DNA of 64,000 nucleotides, taken from positions 62,001 to 126,000 of the forward strand of contig RZYM01000004.1 in assembly GCA_009930305.1 (NCBI GenBank), in the 5' to 3' direction. Shown here in pieces: positions 18,035-27,302 of this stretch. The number at the start of each line of letters is the position of its first letter. Positions within the stretch are counted from its first letter, which is position 1. This stretch comes from Bacteroidia bacterium (GTDB lineage Bacteria > Bacteroidota > Bacteroidia > Bacteroidales > Paludibacteraceae). The translations under genes and the position numbers were made by a program. The notes under the pieces are model-generated. The model was not told the origin of the DNA. It worked only from the letters and a program-made list of their open reading frames with translations, and did not search any database.

Positions 18035-18724
18035 TTAGAATACCTTATTTTTTGGTTTGGTAGATATAAATTCTTTAAGGTAAAATGGTTCAAAATATGC
18101 TATATCTTTAAAATCGCTTGATTGATATGCCGCTTCAGATAACGATGCCATATTCTCTGATAATGGAATGATGTCCTTCACAAAGATAGCATTTTTATGT
18201 AAAATAGTGGTTTGACATTTTCCTGATCCGTCTCCCAAAAAGTAAACTTTTCCACTATTTAGATATTCTGAATATGAATTTTCATCTATAATGTCGGCGG
18301 ATGTCTCTCTATGTTCGCTTAAATCAGGATTATATAAAGCAGCATATACTTCCATTCGACGAGCATCAATCATAGGACATAACAGTCCGTCAACAAATAC
18401 TTGTTTTTCAATAAATCCTTTTGCAATCAATTTAAGTGTTGGTATAGCAATTAGTGGTATATCCAAACCATAACATAGACCTTTTGCAAAAGAGCTGCCG
18501 ATTCTTAACCCTGTATATGAACCGGGACCACAGCTAATAGCCACTGCATCAATTTTACGATTGCGTTGTTTCGCTTCATTCATCAATTCGCTAACAAAAC
18601 TCGCTATTAGTTTACCATGGTTTTTGCCCTCACTATCAAGCTTTTGTGCTACGCAGACACCATCTTCTGAGAGAGCAGCTGAGCAAATGCGTGTAGCCGT
18701 ATCGATATTTAATATACTTGCCAT
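18035..18724 (-). CDS. tsaB: tRNA t6A37 biosynthesis protein TsaB
   Basis: TsaB is the scaffold partner of TsaD in threonylcarbamoyladenosine (t6A37) synthesis. Motifs: ILNIDTATRICSAAL at the start, SCGPGSYTGLRIGSSFAKGLC near residue 70, and CPMIDARRMEVYAALY. The ASKHA fold and 229-residue length fit. The ATG giving MASILNID was chosen, not the ORF-track start four codons earlier, because the -7 box TACTTTTG at 18734-18741 overlaps that region. The transcript would then have a leader of only a few bases. Confidence 0.93.
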   Translation of the reverse strand: MASILNIDTATRICSAALSEDGVCVAQKLDSEGKNHGKLIASFVSELMNEAKQRNRKIDAVAISCGPGSYTGLRIGSSFAKGLCYGLDIPLIAIPTLKLIAKGFIEKQVFVDGLLCPMIDARRMEVYAALYNPDLSEHRETSADIIDENSYSEYLNSGKVYFLGDGSGKCQTTILHKNAIFVKDIIPLSENMASLSEAAYQSSDFKDIAYFEPFYLKEFISTKPKNKVF

Positions 18725-18733
18725 AACAAGATG

Positions 18734-18791
18734 CAAAAGTAGTGATTTATGCTGAGATTTGACTAATTTAATGCAAAAAACCTTACCTTTG
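18734..18791. promoter_or_regulatory. Divergent promoters of tsaB and yicC
   Basis: On the minus strand TACTTTTG (18734-18741) serves tsaB and sits only about 10 bp from its ATG. On the plus strand TACCTTTG (18784-18791) serves yicC, with a TTTG 22 bp upstream (18758-18761). Both match TAnnTTTG. Confidence 0.6.
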
Positions 18792-18828
18792 CATTGTTTA
18801 TGGCTATAAAAAATTAAAACGATTATAC

Positions 18829-19704
18829 ATGATTCAATCTATGACTGGTTTTGGAAAGTCTGTATGTGAATTCCAAAATAAAAAAATTGTTGCTGAAATC
18901 AAGTCTTTAAATAGTAAACAAATGGATATTTCAACTAGAATATCAGGTTTGTATCGCGAAAAAGATATTGAAATAAGAAGTCGTATAGCACAAGTTTTGG
19001 AACGTGGAAAAGTTGATTTTGCATTATACACAGATAATACCAGCGCTGAGGCAAATTGTCATATAAACACTTCTGTTTTTGAAGATTATCGCAAACAAAT
19101 AGTTGCACTTGCTGCTGCAACAGGTTTGGAAGAACCTAAAGATTTGTTTCAATTATTACTAAAGATTCCTGATGTAATGAAAACGGAAGTTCAAGATTTG
19201 AATGACGAAGAGTGGAATGCAGCTCAAAGTGCTATTGATAATGCAATATCTCAACTAATTGCATTTAGAAAACAAGAAGGCGAAGGACTTGAAAAGTTTT
19301 TCTTATCTAAAATTACAAACATAGAAAATCTTTTGGCAGAAGTTCCTAACTATGAGCGTGCTCGCGTTGACAAAATAAAATCTCGTTTCGAAGATAACTT
19401 AAAATCGCTAGAAGATAAGATTACATACGATCAAAATAGAGTAGAACAGGAACTTATTTTCTACATAGAAAAGCTTGATATTAGCGAAGAAAAACAACGC
19501 TTGGCAAATCATCTTAAATATTTCCGCGATACATTGGCTAATGGAGAATCTCAAGGTAAAAAATTAGGATTCATTGCACAAGAAATGGGGCGCGAAATTA
19601 ATACTCTTGGTTCAAAGGCAAATCATAGTGAACTACAAATTATAGTAGTTAAAATGAAGGATGAACTTGAGCAAATTAAAGAACAAGTATTAAATGTTTT
19701 ATAG
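18829..19704 (+). CDS. yicC: YicC/YloC family endoribonuclease
   Basis: YicC-type proteins are stress-linked endoribonucleases in enterobacteria. The 291-residue product opens with the hallmark MIQSMTGFGKSVCEF and ends with the DUF1732 block (ETYTLGSKANHSELQ-like, here EINTLGSKANHSELQIIVVKMK). The middle is helical and charged. It is 3 bp upstream of gmk, the conserved yicC-gmk-nadD order of Bacteroidetes, so it is co-transcribed with nucleotide-metabolism genes. It has its own -7 box at 18784-18791. Confidence 0.93.
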   Translation: MIQSMTGFGKSVCEFQNKKIVAEIKSLNSKQMDISTRISGLYREKDIEIRSRIAQVLERGKVDFALYTDNTSAEANCHINTSVFEDYRKQIVALAAATGLEEPKDLFQLLLKIPDVMKTEVQDLNDEEWNAAQSAIDNAISQLIAFRKQEGEGLEKFFLSKITNIENLLAEVPNYERARVDKIKSRFEDNLKSLEDKITYDQNRVEQELIFYIEKLDISEEKQRLANHLKYFRDTLANGESQGKKLGFIAQEMGREINTLGSKANHSELQIIVVKMKDELEQIKEQVLNVL

Positions 19705-19707
19705 CTG

Positions 19708-20274
19708 ATGGATTCAAAACTGATAATATTTTCAGCACCTTCCGGATCAGGCAAAAGTACGATTATCAAATATTTGCTTGAGCAGAATCTTGGCATTGAA
19801 TTTTCAATATCAGCTACAAGTCGTCCGCCCCGCGGAACTGAAAAAAATGGGGTAGAGTACTATTTTATGAGTCCGGATGAATTCAAAGCAAAAATTGCAT
19901 CAGACGAATTTCTTGAATATCAAGAAGTTTACAAAGATAGATTTTACGGAACTCTTAAATCGGAAGTAGATAGAATCACTGCAAAAGGCAATACTACAAT
20001 TTTTGATGTTGATGTTTTAGGTGGACTGAATATAAAGAAAATGTACGGCGAAAACGCCTTGACTATTTTTGTTCAACCCCCAAGTGTCTTAGAATTATGC
20101 CACAGACTTGAACATAGAGGTACAGACTCTCCAGAGGTAATAGCTCAGAGAATAGCAAAGGCAGAATTTGAAATGACTTTTGCTAATAAATTTGATAAAA
20201 CAATAGTAAATGATAACTTGCAAGTTGCTCAACGAAATGCCGCCGAAATTATACGAGAATTTCTTGTTAGATAG
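19708..20274 (+). CDS. gmk: Guanylate kinase
   Basis: Phosphorylates GMP to GDP with ATP. The P-loop APSGSGKSTIIKYL is at residues about 9-22, followed by SATSRPPRGTEKNGVEYYFM (GMP binding) and the FDVDVLGGLNIKKMY core. The 188-residue length is normal. It follows yicC by 3 bp and overlaps nadD at its 3' end if nadD starts at the ATG inside gmk. Confidence 0.96.
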   Translation: MDSKLIIFSAPSGSGKSTIIKYLLEQNLGIEFSISATSRPPRGTEKNGVEYYFMSPDEFKAKIASDEFLEYQEVYKDRFYGTLKSEVDRITAKGNTTIFDVDVLGGLNIKKMYGENALTIFVQPPSVLELCHRLEHRGTDSPEVIAQRIAKAEFEMTFANKFDKTIVNDNLQVAQRNAAEIIREFLVR

Positions 20275-20869
20275 TGATTTGGCTGAGGTTAAAAAAGTAG
20301 GTTTGTATTTCGGTTCGTTTAATCCTATTCACAATGGTCATTTATCGTTGGCACGATTTATACTAGAGAATACTAATTTGCAAAAGTTGTGGTTTGTTGT
20401 TTCTCCTCAAAACCCATTTAAGCCTCAATCAATATTAGCTGATGACATGATGCGTTTTGAAATGGTAAGAATCGCTATAGAGGACGAGATTGATATGGAT
20501 GTTTCAGATGTTGAATTTTCGTTGCCTAAACCATCATACACAATTGATACATTAAACTATTTATCGCAAGAAAATCAGCATATTGAGTTTAGTTTGCTAA
20601 TAGGTGCTGATAACGTTGAGAATTTTTGTAAATGGAAGGATTATCAAAAAATTCTGAGCGAATATGATGTGTTAGTATATCCTAGAAATGGTTATGATTT
20701 GTCAGAAACGAATAATAAGTATCCTGAAATGCGTTGTTTAGAAGCACCTCTTTTCGATCTCTCGTCATCTTATGTGCGTAATTTACTGCGAGAAGGGAAG
20801 AACGTATCAGATTTACTTAAACCGGAAGTCCTGAAATATATTAAATCTAATAACATATACAATAACTAA
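20237..20869 (+). CDS. nadD: Nicotinate-nucleotide adenylyltransferase
   Basis: Adenylates nicotinate mononucleotide in NAD synthesis. Motifs: GLYFGSFNPIHNGHLSLARF (HxGH) and SSSYVRNLL (the SxTxxR-type triphosphate motif). The start is uncertain. The ATG at 20237 overlaps gmk by 38 bp and adds about 20 residues before the nucleotidyltransferase core. A TTG at 20279, just after the gmk stop, would give MAEVKKVGLYF, closer to the usual family N-terminus. The earlier ORF-track start (20210) overlaps gmk even more and is unlikely. A second NAD gene, nadC, lies about 2 kb downstream in a separate unit. Confidence 0.9.
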   Translation: MPPKLYENFLLDSDLAEVKKVGLYFGSFNPIHNGHLSLARFILENTNLQKLWFVVSPQNPFKPQSILADDMMRFEMVRIAIEDEIDMDVSDVEFSLPKPSYTIDTLNYLSQENQHIEFSLLIGADNVENFCKWKDYQKILSEYDVLVYPRNGYDLSETNNKYPEMRCLEAPLFDLSSSYVRNLLREGKNVSDLLKPEVLKYIKSNNIYNN

Positions 20870-20946
20870 AAAACGAATTACCCCAAAAATATTTTCCGTT
20901 AATTTTAGTAGTTACTTCTATTTAAGTCCTAATGTTTTTACTTGCT

Positions 20947-21831
20947 TTATTGTAGTTTTTCAAACCCTCTATTTACAAATGGCAGGCATATGTATAATGC
21001 TGAATGCCAATATTCCCAGTCGTGTCCGCCATCGCGAACTCTAAATTGATATGGTATTGAGGCTTTTTTCATGGCTTGAACAAAGTATACATTGCCATTA
21101 AAAAGGAAGTCGTCATCTCCGCAATCAATAAACCACCTGATTGATTGTAATTGTTTTATTGTAGAAGGATCTGCATTTGTAATGAATTTTGTGCAGTCGT
21201 TTTCCTCTATTGATTTGTCTAAATCTTTGCGTAAGATATCAAGTTCTGTATTCTCATCAATTTTGTCGCGCCCTTCCAAAGACATCGATGCGCTCATTGC
21301 ATATACACTTCCAAATACGTCCGAATGGTGTTGAGCATACGATACTGATCCGCCGCCTCCCATTGACAATCCTGCGATTGCTCTATGTCTTTTGTCGGTT
21401 TTTATGCGATATGTTGATTCTATATACGGCATAAATTCATTAAAGAAGAAAGTTTCGTATTGCCAATTAGGCATATTGAAATATCCGTTTATTTCGCCTG
21501 CAAATAAATTACCTCCGGCATTAGGAGTTACTATTATCATTTCGTCTATTTCGTCTGAAGCGAGAAGTCTGTTATAAACCTCTAATAAATCACCTTTTTG
21601 TGCCCAACATTGGTTTTTATCCCACATCCCATGCAAAAGATACAAAATAGGATATTTATGATCCGTTTGCTCATCATATCTAGCCGGTAACAAGATAGAA
21701 TAAGTACGATATGTATTTAAAGTTTTACTTTGTATAGAATCTATAACAATTTGACTTGGCGATGATTTTTTTGCCATTGTAGTTGATGTTGCAAACAATA
21801 CTATTAAGTACAAAACTATATACTTTCTCAT
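20947..21831 (-). CDS. Secreted alpha/beta-hydrolase, esterase D/feruloyl-esterase-like
   Basis: Serine esterase of the putative-esterase (PF00756) family with a signal peptide (LYLIVLFATSTTMA). The nucleophile elbow GLSMGGGG is near residue 155. Asp candidates sit in FIDCGDDDF and the His in RDGGHDWEYW. LLHGMWD near the N-terminus would form the oxyanion region. Family members cleave feruloyl or acetyl esters from plant polysaccharides, or act as S-formylglutathione hydrolases; export favours a polysaccharide role. It starts 49 bp after rlmH on the same strand and may be co-transcribed. Confidence 0.85.
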   Translation of the reverse strand: MRKYIVLYLIVLFATSTTMAKKSSPSQIVIDSIQSKTLNTYRTYSILLPARYDEQTDHKYPILYLLHGMWDKNQCWAQKGDLLEVYNRLLASDEIDEMIIVTPNAGGNLFAGEINGYFNMPNWQYETFFFNEFMPYIESTYRIKTDKRHRAIAGLSMGGGGSVSYAQHHSDVFGSVYAMSASMSLEGRDKIDENTELDILRKDLDKSIEENDCTKFITNADPSTIKQLQSIRWFIDCGDDDFLFNGNVYFVQAMKKASIPYQFRVRDGGHDWEYWHSALYICLPFVNRGFEKLQ

Positions 21832-21880
21832 ATTTTTAATGTTTAAATTGTTAAGATTATTTCCATACCCAAAGTATTAT

Positions 21881-22354
21881 TTATTCGTGATGATATGATT
21901 CGCCTTTGATTATGGTAAAGGCTCTATATAATTGCTCCACAAAGATAAGTCGAACCATTTGATGCGAAAATGTCATTTTTGATAGTGATATTTTTTTTGA
22001 TATTTGTTTGTAAACAGCGTCCGAGAATCCGTATGGACCACCAATAACAAAAACCAATTTGCGTGTGCCTTTATTCCTATATTTACTGATAATCCCAGAA
22101 AACTCGACCGATGTAGGTTGATCTCCATGTTCGTCAAGTAAGATTATTTCGTCTGCATTTTCAGTGGCGTTTAATATAGCTTCGCCCTCTTTCCCTTTTT
22201 GAGTATCCTCAGGCATATTCTTTGTATTTTTTAATTCGGCTATAGTTTGCCATTCAAAGTCCGTGTAATGTTTTAACCTTTGTATGTAATTATCAATCAG
22301 TTTGTTGATGTATTCATCACTGGTTTTGCCAACAACAAGTAGTGTTATTTTCAT
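21881..22354 (-). CDS. rlmH: 23S rRNA (pseudouridine-1915-N3)-methyltransferase RlmH
   Basis: SPOUT methyltransferase acting on helix 69 of 23S rRNA. The 157-residue protein begins MKITLLVVGKTSDEY and contains the knot motifs LLDEHGDQPTSVEFS, FVIGGPYGFSD and SKMTFSHQMVRLIFVEQLYRA. I took this ATG because homologues begin here; the 46 extra residues in the ORF track run into the divergent DUF4783 gene on the other strand and its promoter. Confidence 0.95.
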   Translation of the reverse strand: MKITLLVVGKTSDEYINKLIDNYIQRLKHYTDFEWQTIAELKNTKNMPEDTQKGKEGEAILNATENADEIILLDEHGDQPTSVEFSGIISKYRNKGTRKLVFVIGGPYGFSDAVYKQISKKISLSKMTFSHQMVRLIFVEQLYRAFTIIKGESYHHE

Positions 22355-22363
22355 ATTATTTTT

Positions 22364-22371
22364 TACCTTTG
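22364..22371 (+). promoter_or_regulatory. -7 promoter box of the DUF4783-nadC unit
   Basis: TACCTTTG, a full TAnnTTTG match, about 72 bp upstream of the DUF4783 start in the divergent region with rlmH. Confidence 0.5.
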
Positions 22372-22443
22372 TGTTGTATTCTGGGCTATTATTTTTGTTA
22401 TCATATACAAATGTCGGAATAAAACCTGATAAAATCAAACAAC

Positions 22444-22839
22444 ATGAAAAATACATTTTTGTTTGCCATATTGTGGATGATGCTTGTTTCATTGCCTATA
22501 TATTCGCAAGTTGGTGATAGCCAAAAATTAATAACTTGTATATCGAAAGGTGATATTTCGACGCTGTCTAAGTATTTTGAGCCGGGAATCGAAATATCAA
22601 TACTTGGCAAAGGCGATATTTTGTCAAAGCAGCAAGCCGAGTCTGCACTATCTGATTTTTTTTCAGGTAAATCGGTTTCATCATGCAAAATTTCGCATCA
22701 AGGCAATAATGGAAATGTCAGTTTTTGCATTATTACATTGACAATGAGTAATAGAGAAGAGTACAGAGTATATGTATTGACTAAAAAAGTAGGTGAACAA
22801 CCGAGAATACAACAATTTAGAATAGATTATGTTGATTGA
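22444..22839 (+). CDS. DUF4783 family exported protein
   Basis: A 131-residue protein with a signal peptide (LFAILWMMLVSLPIYSQ) and a compact alpha+beta domain of the NTF2-like kind (ISKGDISTLSKYFEPGIEIS, FCIITLTMSNREEYRVYVLTKK). This matches DUF4783, a Bacteroidetes family found next to nadC. Its function is unknown, and no catalytic motif is visible. It overlaps nadC by 11 bp, so the two are translationally coupled. Confidence 0.82.
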   Translation: MKNTFLFAILWMMLVSLPIYSQVGDSQKLITCISKGDISTLSKYFEPGIEISILGKGDILSKQQAESALSDFFSGKSVSSCKISHQGNNGNVSFCIITLTMSNREEYRVYVLTKKVGEQPRIQQFRIDYVD

Positions 22840-23674
22840 CAAAAATTTAACAGAAGAAATTAAATACTGGTTCAGTGAAGATATAGGTGATGGAGATCAC
22901 ACGTCATTATCTTGTATACCACAAACAGCCATTGGTAAGTCTCGCTTGATTATTAAAGATACAGGTATTTTAGCGGGCGTTGAAGTTGCAGAAAAAATAT
23001 TTCATGCATTCGATACTGATTTAAAAATGACGGTATTTATAAAAGACGGTGCATCTGTTAAACCCGGAGATGTTGCATTTGAAGTTGAAGGTAAGGTCTT
23101 GTCGTTGTTACAAACCGAAAGATTAATGTTGAATATTATGCAACGTATGAGTGGAGTAGCAACCATTACATCCAAATATGTAAAAAGGCTCGAAGGATTA
23201 AAAACAAAAGTTCTAGACACACGTAAAACAACTCCCGGATTGAGATTGCTCGAAAAACAAGCTGTTAAAATTGGAGGAGGAGAAAATCACCGCATTGGTC
23301 TATACGATATGATTTTATTAAAAGATAATCATGTTGATTTTGCAGGTGGTATTGAAAATGCTATTAATTCGGCTATAAAATATTGTGCAGAAAAAGGTAA
23401 GAATCTTAAAATTGAAATAGAAGTGCGCAATTTTGACGAATTGAATAGAGTATTGAAATTAGGAGGTATAGACCGAATAATGTTAGATAACTTTACTCCT
23501 GAAAATACCAAGAAAGCTGTTGAACTTATTGGCGGAAGATACGAAACAGAATCGTCTGGTGGTATTACTTATGATACTTTGCGTACTTACGCCGAATGCG
23601 GAGTCGATTATATTTCAGTAGGCGCTTTGACACACTCTGTTAAGAGTTTGGATATGAGTTTTAAAGCCGTTTAA
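22829..23674 (+). CDS. nadC: Nicotinate-nucleotide pyrophosphorylase (carboxylating)
   Basis: Quinolinate phosphoribosyltransferase: quinolinate plus PRPP to nicotinate mononucleotide. Motifs: EDIGDGDHTS at the N-terminus, LLQTERLMLNIMQRMSGVAT, DTRKTTPGLRLLEKQAV, GGGENHRIGLYDMILLKDNH and IDRIMLDNF. The 281-residue length is typical. The MATE gene starts on the base after its stop, so both belong to one unit with DUF4783 and the cytidylate-kinase-like gene. Confidence 0.96.
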   Translation: MLIDKNLTEEIKYWFSEDIGDGDHTSLSCIPQTAIGKSRLIIKDTGILAGVEVAEKIFHAFDTDLKMTVFIKDGASVKPGDVAFEVEGKVLSLLQTERLMLNIMQRMSGVATITSKYVKRLEGLKTKVLDTRKTTPGLRLLEKQAVKIGGGENHRIGLYDMILLKDNHVDFAGGIENAINSAIKYCAEKGKNLKIEIEVRNFDELNRVLKLGGIDRIMLDNFTPENTKKAVELIGGRYETESSGGITYDTLRTYAECGVDYISVGALTHSVKSLDMSFKAV

Positions 23675-25030
23675 ATGTCAAATAACGATAGTCTTTCTTT
23701 AGGAACTGAGCGAATATGGGTTTTGCTTAGGCAATATGCTGTACCATCAATTGTTGCGATGACCGCATCCTCTTTATACAATATGGTGGATAGTATATTT
23801 ATTGGCCAAGGTGTTGGAACTCTCGCAATTGCCGGTTTGGCAATTACTTTCCCTTTTATGAATTTAGCAGCGGCGTTTGGAGCAATGGTTGGAGTGGGAG
23901 CATCAACGGTAATATCTGTAAAATTAGGTCAGAAAGATGTTGAAGGGGCAGAACATGCAATGGGCAATGTTGTATTGCTTAACATAATGATAGGACTTAT
24001 ATTTATGGTAGTTTCTCTCTCGTTTCTGGATAATATACTTATATTTTTTGGAGCAAGCGAAGCGACATTACCATATGCTCGTGATTATATGAAAATAATC
24101 TTATATGGCAATCTTATAACTCACGTTTATTTAGGTCTGAATGCTGTAATGCGTTCTTCAGGCTATCCACGTAGCTCAATGTATACAACTTTGTTTGCAG
24201 TCGTTATTAATGGATTATTTAATTATTTGTTTATTTTTGTTTTTAATATGGGTATCAAAGGATCTGCCTTGGGTACTGTTTTAGCTCAGATTTTAGCTTT
24301 ACTAGTTGTATTGTGGCATTTTAGCAGACCCTCTACTTTTTTGCGTTTCAAATTGAGCATGTTTAAATTTAGATTAACTGTTGCGCGTAATATTTTGGCA
24401 ATCGGTTTGTCTCCATTTTTTATTAATGTATGTGCTTGTCTGGTTGTTATGCTTATTAATAATGGTTTGAAAACCCATGGAGGTGACTTGTATATAGGTG
24501 CTTATGGCATCAATAACAGAATAATATTCTTTTTCATTATGATAGTAATGGGCTTGAATCAAGGCATGCAGCCCATAGTAGGCTATAACTATGGAGCGAG
24601 AAAATTGGATAGGGTTATGTCTGGATTTAAGATGACAGTAATAAGTGCAGTTGCAGTGACTACTATAGGCTTTTTAATTTGTCAATGCTTTCCAAAATCT
24701 GTAATTTCATTATTTACAAAAGATTCAGAATTAATTGAGATAAGTGAGCATGCTTTACGTATTATTACATTTATATTCCCTGTAGTAGGATATCAAATGG
24801 TAGCTACTAATCTTTTCCAATCAGTGGGTCTTGCTAAAAAGGCAATTTTTTTGTCTTTAAATAGGCAAATGCTTTTTTTGATACCATTTCTGATTGTCTT
24901 GCCAAAATTTTTTGGAGCTGAAGGTGTTTGGTGGAGTATGCCGATGGCGGATTTCGTATCTTCAATTGTTGTTTCAATATTATTAATACATCAAATCAAA
25001 CAGTTTAAGGCTGAGTATCAAAAAAACTAA
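23675..25030 (+). CDS. MATE-family multidrug/cation efflux transporter
   Basis: A 451-residue membrane protein with about 12 hydrophobic segments in two related halves. It has MATE signatures such as MVDSIFIGQGVGTLAIAGLAITFP near the first two helices and GLNQGMQPIVGYNYGARKLDRV in the second half. MATE proteins export organic cations or drugs in exchange for H+ or Na+. The substrate cannot be inferred. It begins immediately after nadC and ends 10 bp before the next gene. Confidence 0.93.
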   Translation: MSNNDSLSLGTERIWVLLRQYAVPSIVAMTASSLYNMVDSIFIGQGVGTLAIAGLAITFPFMNLAAAFGAMVGVGASTVISVKLGQKDVEGAEHAMGNVVLLNIMIGLIFMVVSLSFLDNILIFFGASEATLPYARDYMKIILYGNLITHVYLGLNAVMRSSGYPRSSMYTTLFAVVINGLFNYLFIFVFNMGIKGSALGTVLAQILALLVVLWHFSRPSTFLRFKLSMFKFRLTVARNILAIGLSPFFINVCACLVVMLINNGLKTHGGDLYIGAYGINNRIIFFFIMIVMGLNQGMQPIVGYNYGARKLDRVMSGFKMTVISAVAVTTIGFLICQCFPKSVISLFTKDSELIEISEHALRIITFIFPVVGYQMVATNLFQSVGLAKKAIFLSLNRQMLFLIPFLIVLPKFFGAEGVWWSMPMADFVSSIVVSILLIHQIKQFKAEYQKN

Positions 25031-25040
25031 ATTATCATCT

Positions 25041-25679
25041 ATGGCTGAAAATAAAATAATTATTTCAATAGGCAGGCAATTTGGTAGCGGAGGACGTGTT
25101 ATTGGTAGAATGCTAGCCGATTATTTCAAAATTCCGTATTACGATAAGGAACTTATTAGATGTGCGTCCGAAGACAGCGGTATTAAAGATGAGTTCTTTA
25201 AACGTGCTGACGAACGTCAATCCGGTGGTTTGTTATCAGCTTTGCATTTGGATTGGTCTTTAGGATCAATGTTTATGCCGGTAGGACAAGATAATGTCTT
25301 ATCAGGTGAATCTTTATTTAAGTTGCAATCTGAGGCTATAAAACGAGTTGCGCAAAACTCTTGCGTAATTGTTGGTAGGTGTGGTAACTATGTATTAAGG
25401 GATGACCCGGCATTATTTTCTGTGTTTATAACTGCCGATATTGAAACGCGTGTAAAACGAGTATCAACGCTTAAGGAATATGATGTGCAAGGAGAGAATA
25501 TTGAAAGTTTGGTGCGAAAAGCCGATAAGTCTCGTGCATCATATTATAATTATTATGCTAACACAGAATGGGGGGTAGCATCAACCTACGATTTGTGTAT
25601 TAATTCTTCTGTTTGCGGTATTGAAAAAACTGCTGAGATAATTGCCGAAGTAATAAAAATTACTCATTTTTCTAATTAA
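25041..25679 (+). CDS. Cytidylate kinase-like family protein
   Basis: A 212-residue protein of the cytidylate kinase-like (Cytidylate_kin2) family. The P-loop-like SIGRQFGSGGRVIGRMLADYF is at residues about 8-28, with YYDKELIRCASE and VIVGRCGNYVLRD further on. The family is distinct from the housekeeping Cmk, and its substrate is not established. It is the last gene of the DUF4783-nadC-MATE unit and is followed by a bidirectional terminator. Confidence 0.85.
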   Translation: MAENKIIISIGRQFGSGGRVIGRMLADYFKIPYYDKELIRCASEDSGIKDEFFKRADERQSGGLLSALHLDWSLGSMFMPVGQDNVLSGESLFKLQSEAIKRVAQNSCVIVGRCGNYVLRDDPALFSVFITADIETRVKRVSTLKEYDVQGENIESLVRKADKSRASYYNYYANTEWGVASTYDLCINSSVCGIEKTAEIIAEVIKITHFSN

Positions 25680-25684
25680 AGCAT

Positions 25685-25717
25685 AAAAAAAGTCCCGAAG
25701 TACTTCGAGACTTTTTT
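25685..25717. terminator. Bidirectional terminator between convergent units
   Basis: AAAAAAGTCCCGAAG and CTTCGAGACTTTTTT form a stem with one imperfect position and flanking A/T runs, 6 bp after the plus-strand gene and 20 bp after the minus-strand zinc-ribbon gene. Confidence 0.8.
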
Positions 25718-25737
25718 ATTAAAATATGATTTTATTA

Positions 25738-26508
25738 TTACTTGCTTTCTTCAACAACTCCTGCTAATTCAGGGTCAATTAAGATACGTCCGCAGTGCTC
25801 GCAAACAATTATCTTTTTGCGAAGACGAATGTCTAATTGACGTTGTGCCGGTATTTTATTAAAGCAACCGCCACAAGCATCACGTTGTATATATACAACT
25901 GCTAATCCATTGTGTGCATTTTTACGAATACGTTTAAATGCTTGTAATAAACGAGATTCAATCATTGCCTCAATTTTCTTAGCATCTTCGCGTAAACGTT
26001 CTTCTTCTTGTTTTGTTTCAACAATGATTTCGTCTAACTCTTCTTTCTTTTCGTTTAGTACAATTGTTTTATCTTCCAATAAATATTTAGATTTTTCGTA
26101 TTCTTCGTTTTTGCGTTCAATAGCAACACTGTAATCGCGGATATTCTTTTGTGCTAATTCAATTTCCAATGATTGAAATTCAATTTCTTTGCTCAAATAG
26201 TCAAATTCGCGGTTATTACGAACATTGTCAATTTGCTCTTTATATTTTGCAATCAATGCATTTGAATCAGCCATATTCTGATTGCGTTTTGCAATTTCTG
26301 CATTGATATTTGCAATTTCTGTCTCTATGTTTTTTAGACGAGTTTGTAAACCAATGATTTCATCTTCTAAATCTTGTACTTCGCCAGGTAGTTCACCACG
26401 TAAAATCTTGATTTTATCTATGTCTGACACGATTGTTTGTAAATCGTACAAGGCTTTCAGTTTCTGTTCTACTGAAATTTCTTTTGCGTCCTGAGTTTTT
26501 TCTGCCAT
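25738..26508 (-). CDS. Coiled-coil protein with C4-type zinc ribbon
   Basis: A 256-residue protein of the zf-RING_7 (PF02591) family. Residues about 15-190 form a long coiled coil, rich in Glu, Lys and Ile. The C-terminus carries the zinc ribbon, with CGGCF and CEHCGRIL cysteine pairs about 25 residues apart. Homologues in Chlamydia (CdsZ) and others bind nucleic acid or secretion parts, but the role in Bacteroidetes is unknown. The ATG giving MAEKTQDAKE was preferred to the ORF-track start, which would overlap the Nif3-like gene. It follows that gene by 11 bp. Confidence 0.85.
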   Translation of the reverse strand: MAEKTQDAKEISVEQKLKALYDLQTIVSDIDKIKILRGELPGEVQDLEDEIIGLQTRLKNIETEIANINAEIAKRNQNMADSNALIAKYKEQIDNVRNNREFDYLSKEIEFQSLEIELAQKNIRDYSVAIERKNEEYEKSKYLLEDKTIVLNEKKEELDEIIVETKQEEERLREDAKKIEAMIESRLLQAFKRIRKNAHNGLAVVYIQRDACGGCFNKIPAQRQLDIRLRKKIIVCEHCGRILIDPELAGVVEESK

Positions 26509-26519
26509 AATGCTGGATT

Positions 26520-27302
26520 TTATAGACAATATATTGGATTGTGCTCCTTTTCTGAATTTAGGATTGCAAAGGTAGGCATTTTTTTTGAAAGTATTTCAAA
26601 AAAAATCTCTTTTGTGTATTGTTCTGATTCAAAATGTCCGATATCAGCTAAAATAAATCTTTTATCGGCCTTGAAAAAATCATGATATTTTAAATCACTT
26701 GTAACAAATATATCTGCACAGAGTTCTTTTGCTTTTGAAATTAAGAATGATCCACTGCCTCCGCAAACAGCTATAGTTTTAATTTTTCTATCGCTAATTT
26801 GTGAATGTTTGAGACATATAGGATTGAATGTATATTCCAATTGTTTTAAAAAGTCCATGCAACTAATAGGCTCATTCAATGTTCCTATCATGCCAAAACC
26901 GCTATTTGTACAATCGGATTCTAAAATTTTGCAGTTGTTGAGGTTCAGCTTTTTACACATTCTACCACTTACCCCATTAAACACTTTGTCCATGTTTGTA
27001 TGGGCCGAATATAATGCGATATTGTGTTCAATCGCTATTCTTACACAACCGCTAATCGGTTCGTCTGTAATTTTTTTTAATCCGTCAAATAATAAAGGAT
27101 GATGTGAAAGTATGAAATTACAATTTTTCTCAATTGCTTCGGATATTACAGTTTCGGTTATGTCTATACAAAGCATCACTCCACTTACAATCGCATCGCC
27201 ATTAGTTAATTGCCATCCGCAATTATCCCACTCTTCTTGTAACGAAAGAGGCGCATATTCTTCTACATATTTTGCGATGTCCGAACTTGTTACGGTTTGC
27301 AT
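26520..27302 (-). CDS. Nif3-like dinuclear metal centre protein
   Basis: NIF3/YbgI family protein; members form hexamers with a dinuclear metal site and have been linked to GTP cyclohydrolase I type 2 activity without firm proof. Metal ligands are seen in NFILSHHPLLFDG, LYSAHTNMDKV and ADIGHFESEQY. At 260 residues it is the short form, without the central PII-like insertion present in longer family members of about 370 residues. It overlaps the pullulanase stop by 13 bp and precedes the zinc-ribbon gene, a pairing known in Bacteroidetes. Confidence 0.9.
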   Translation of the reverse strand: MQTVTSSDIAKYVEEYAPLSLQEEWDNCGWQLTNGDAIVSGVMLCIDITETVISEAIEKNCNFILSHHPLLFDGLKKITDEPISGCVRIAIEHNIALYSAHTNMDKVFNGVSGRMCKKLNLNNCKILESDCTNSGFGMIGTLNEPISCMDFLKQLEYTFNPICLKHSQISDRKIKTIAVCGGSGSFLISKAKELCADIFVTSDLKYHDFFKADKRFILADIGHFESEQYTKEIFFEILSKKMPTFAILNSEKEHNPIYCL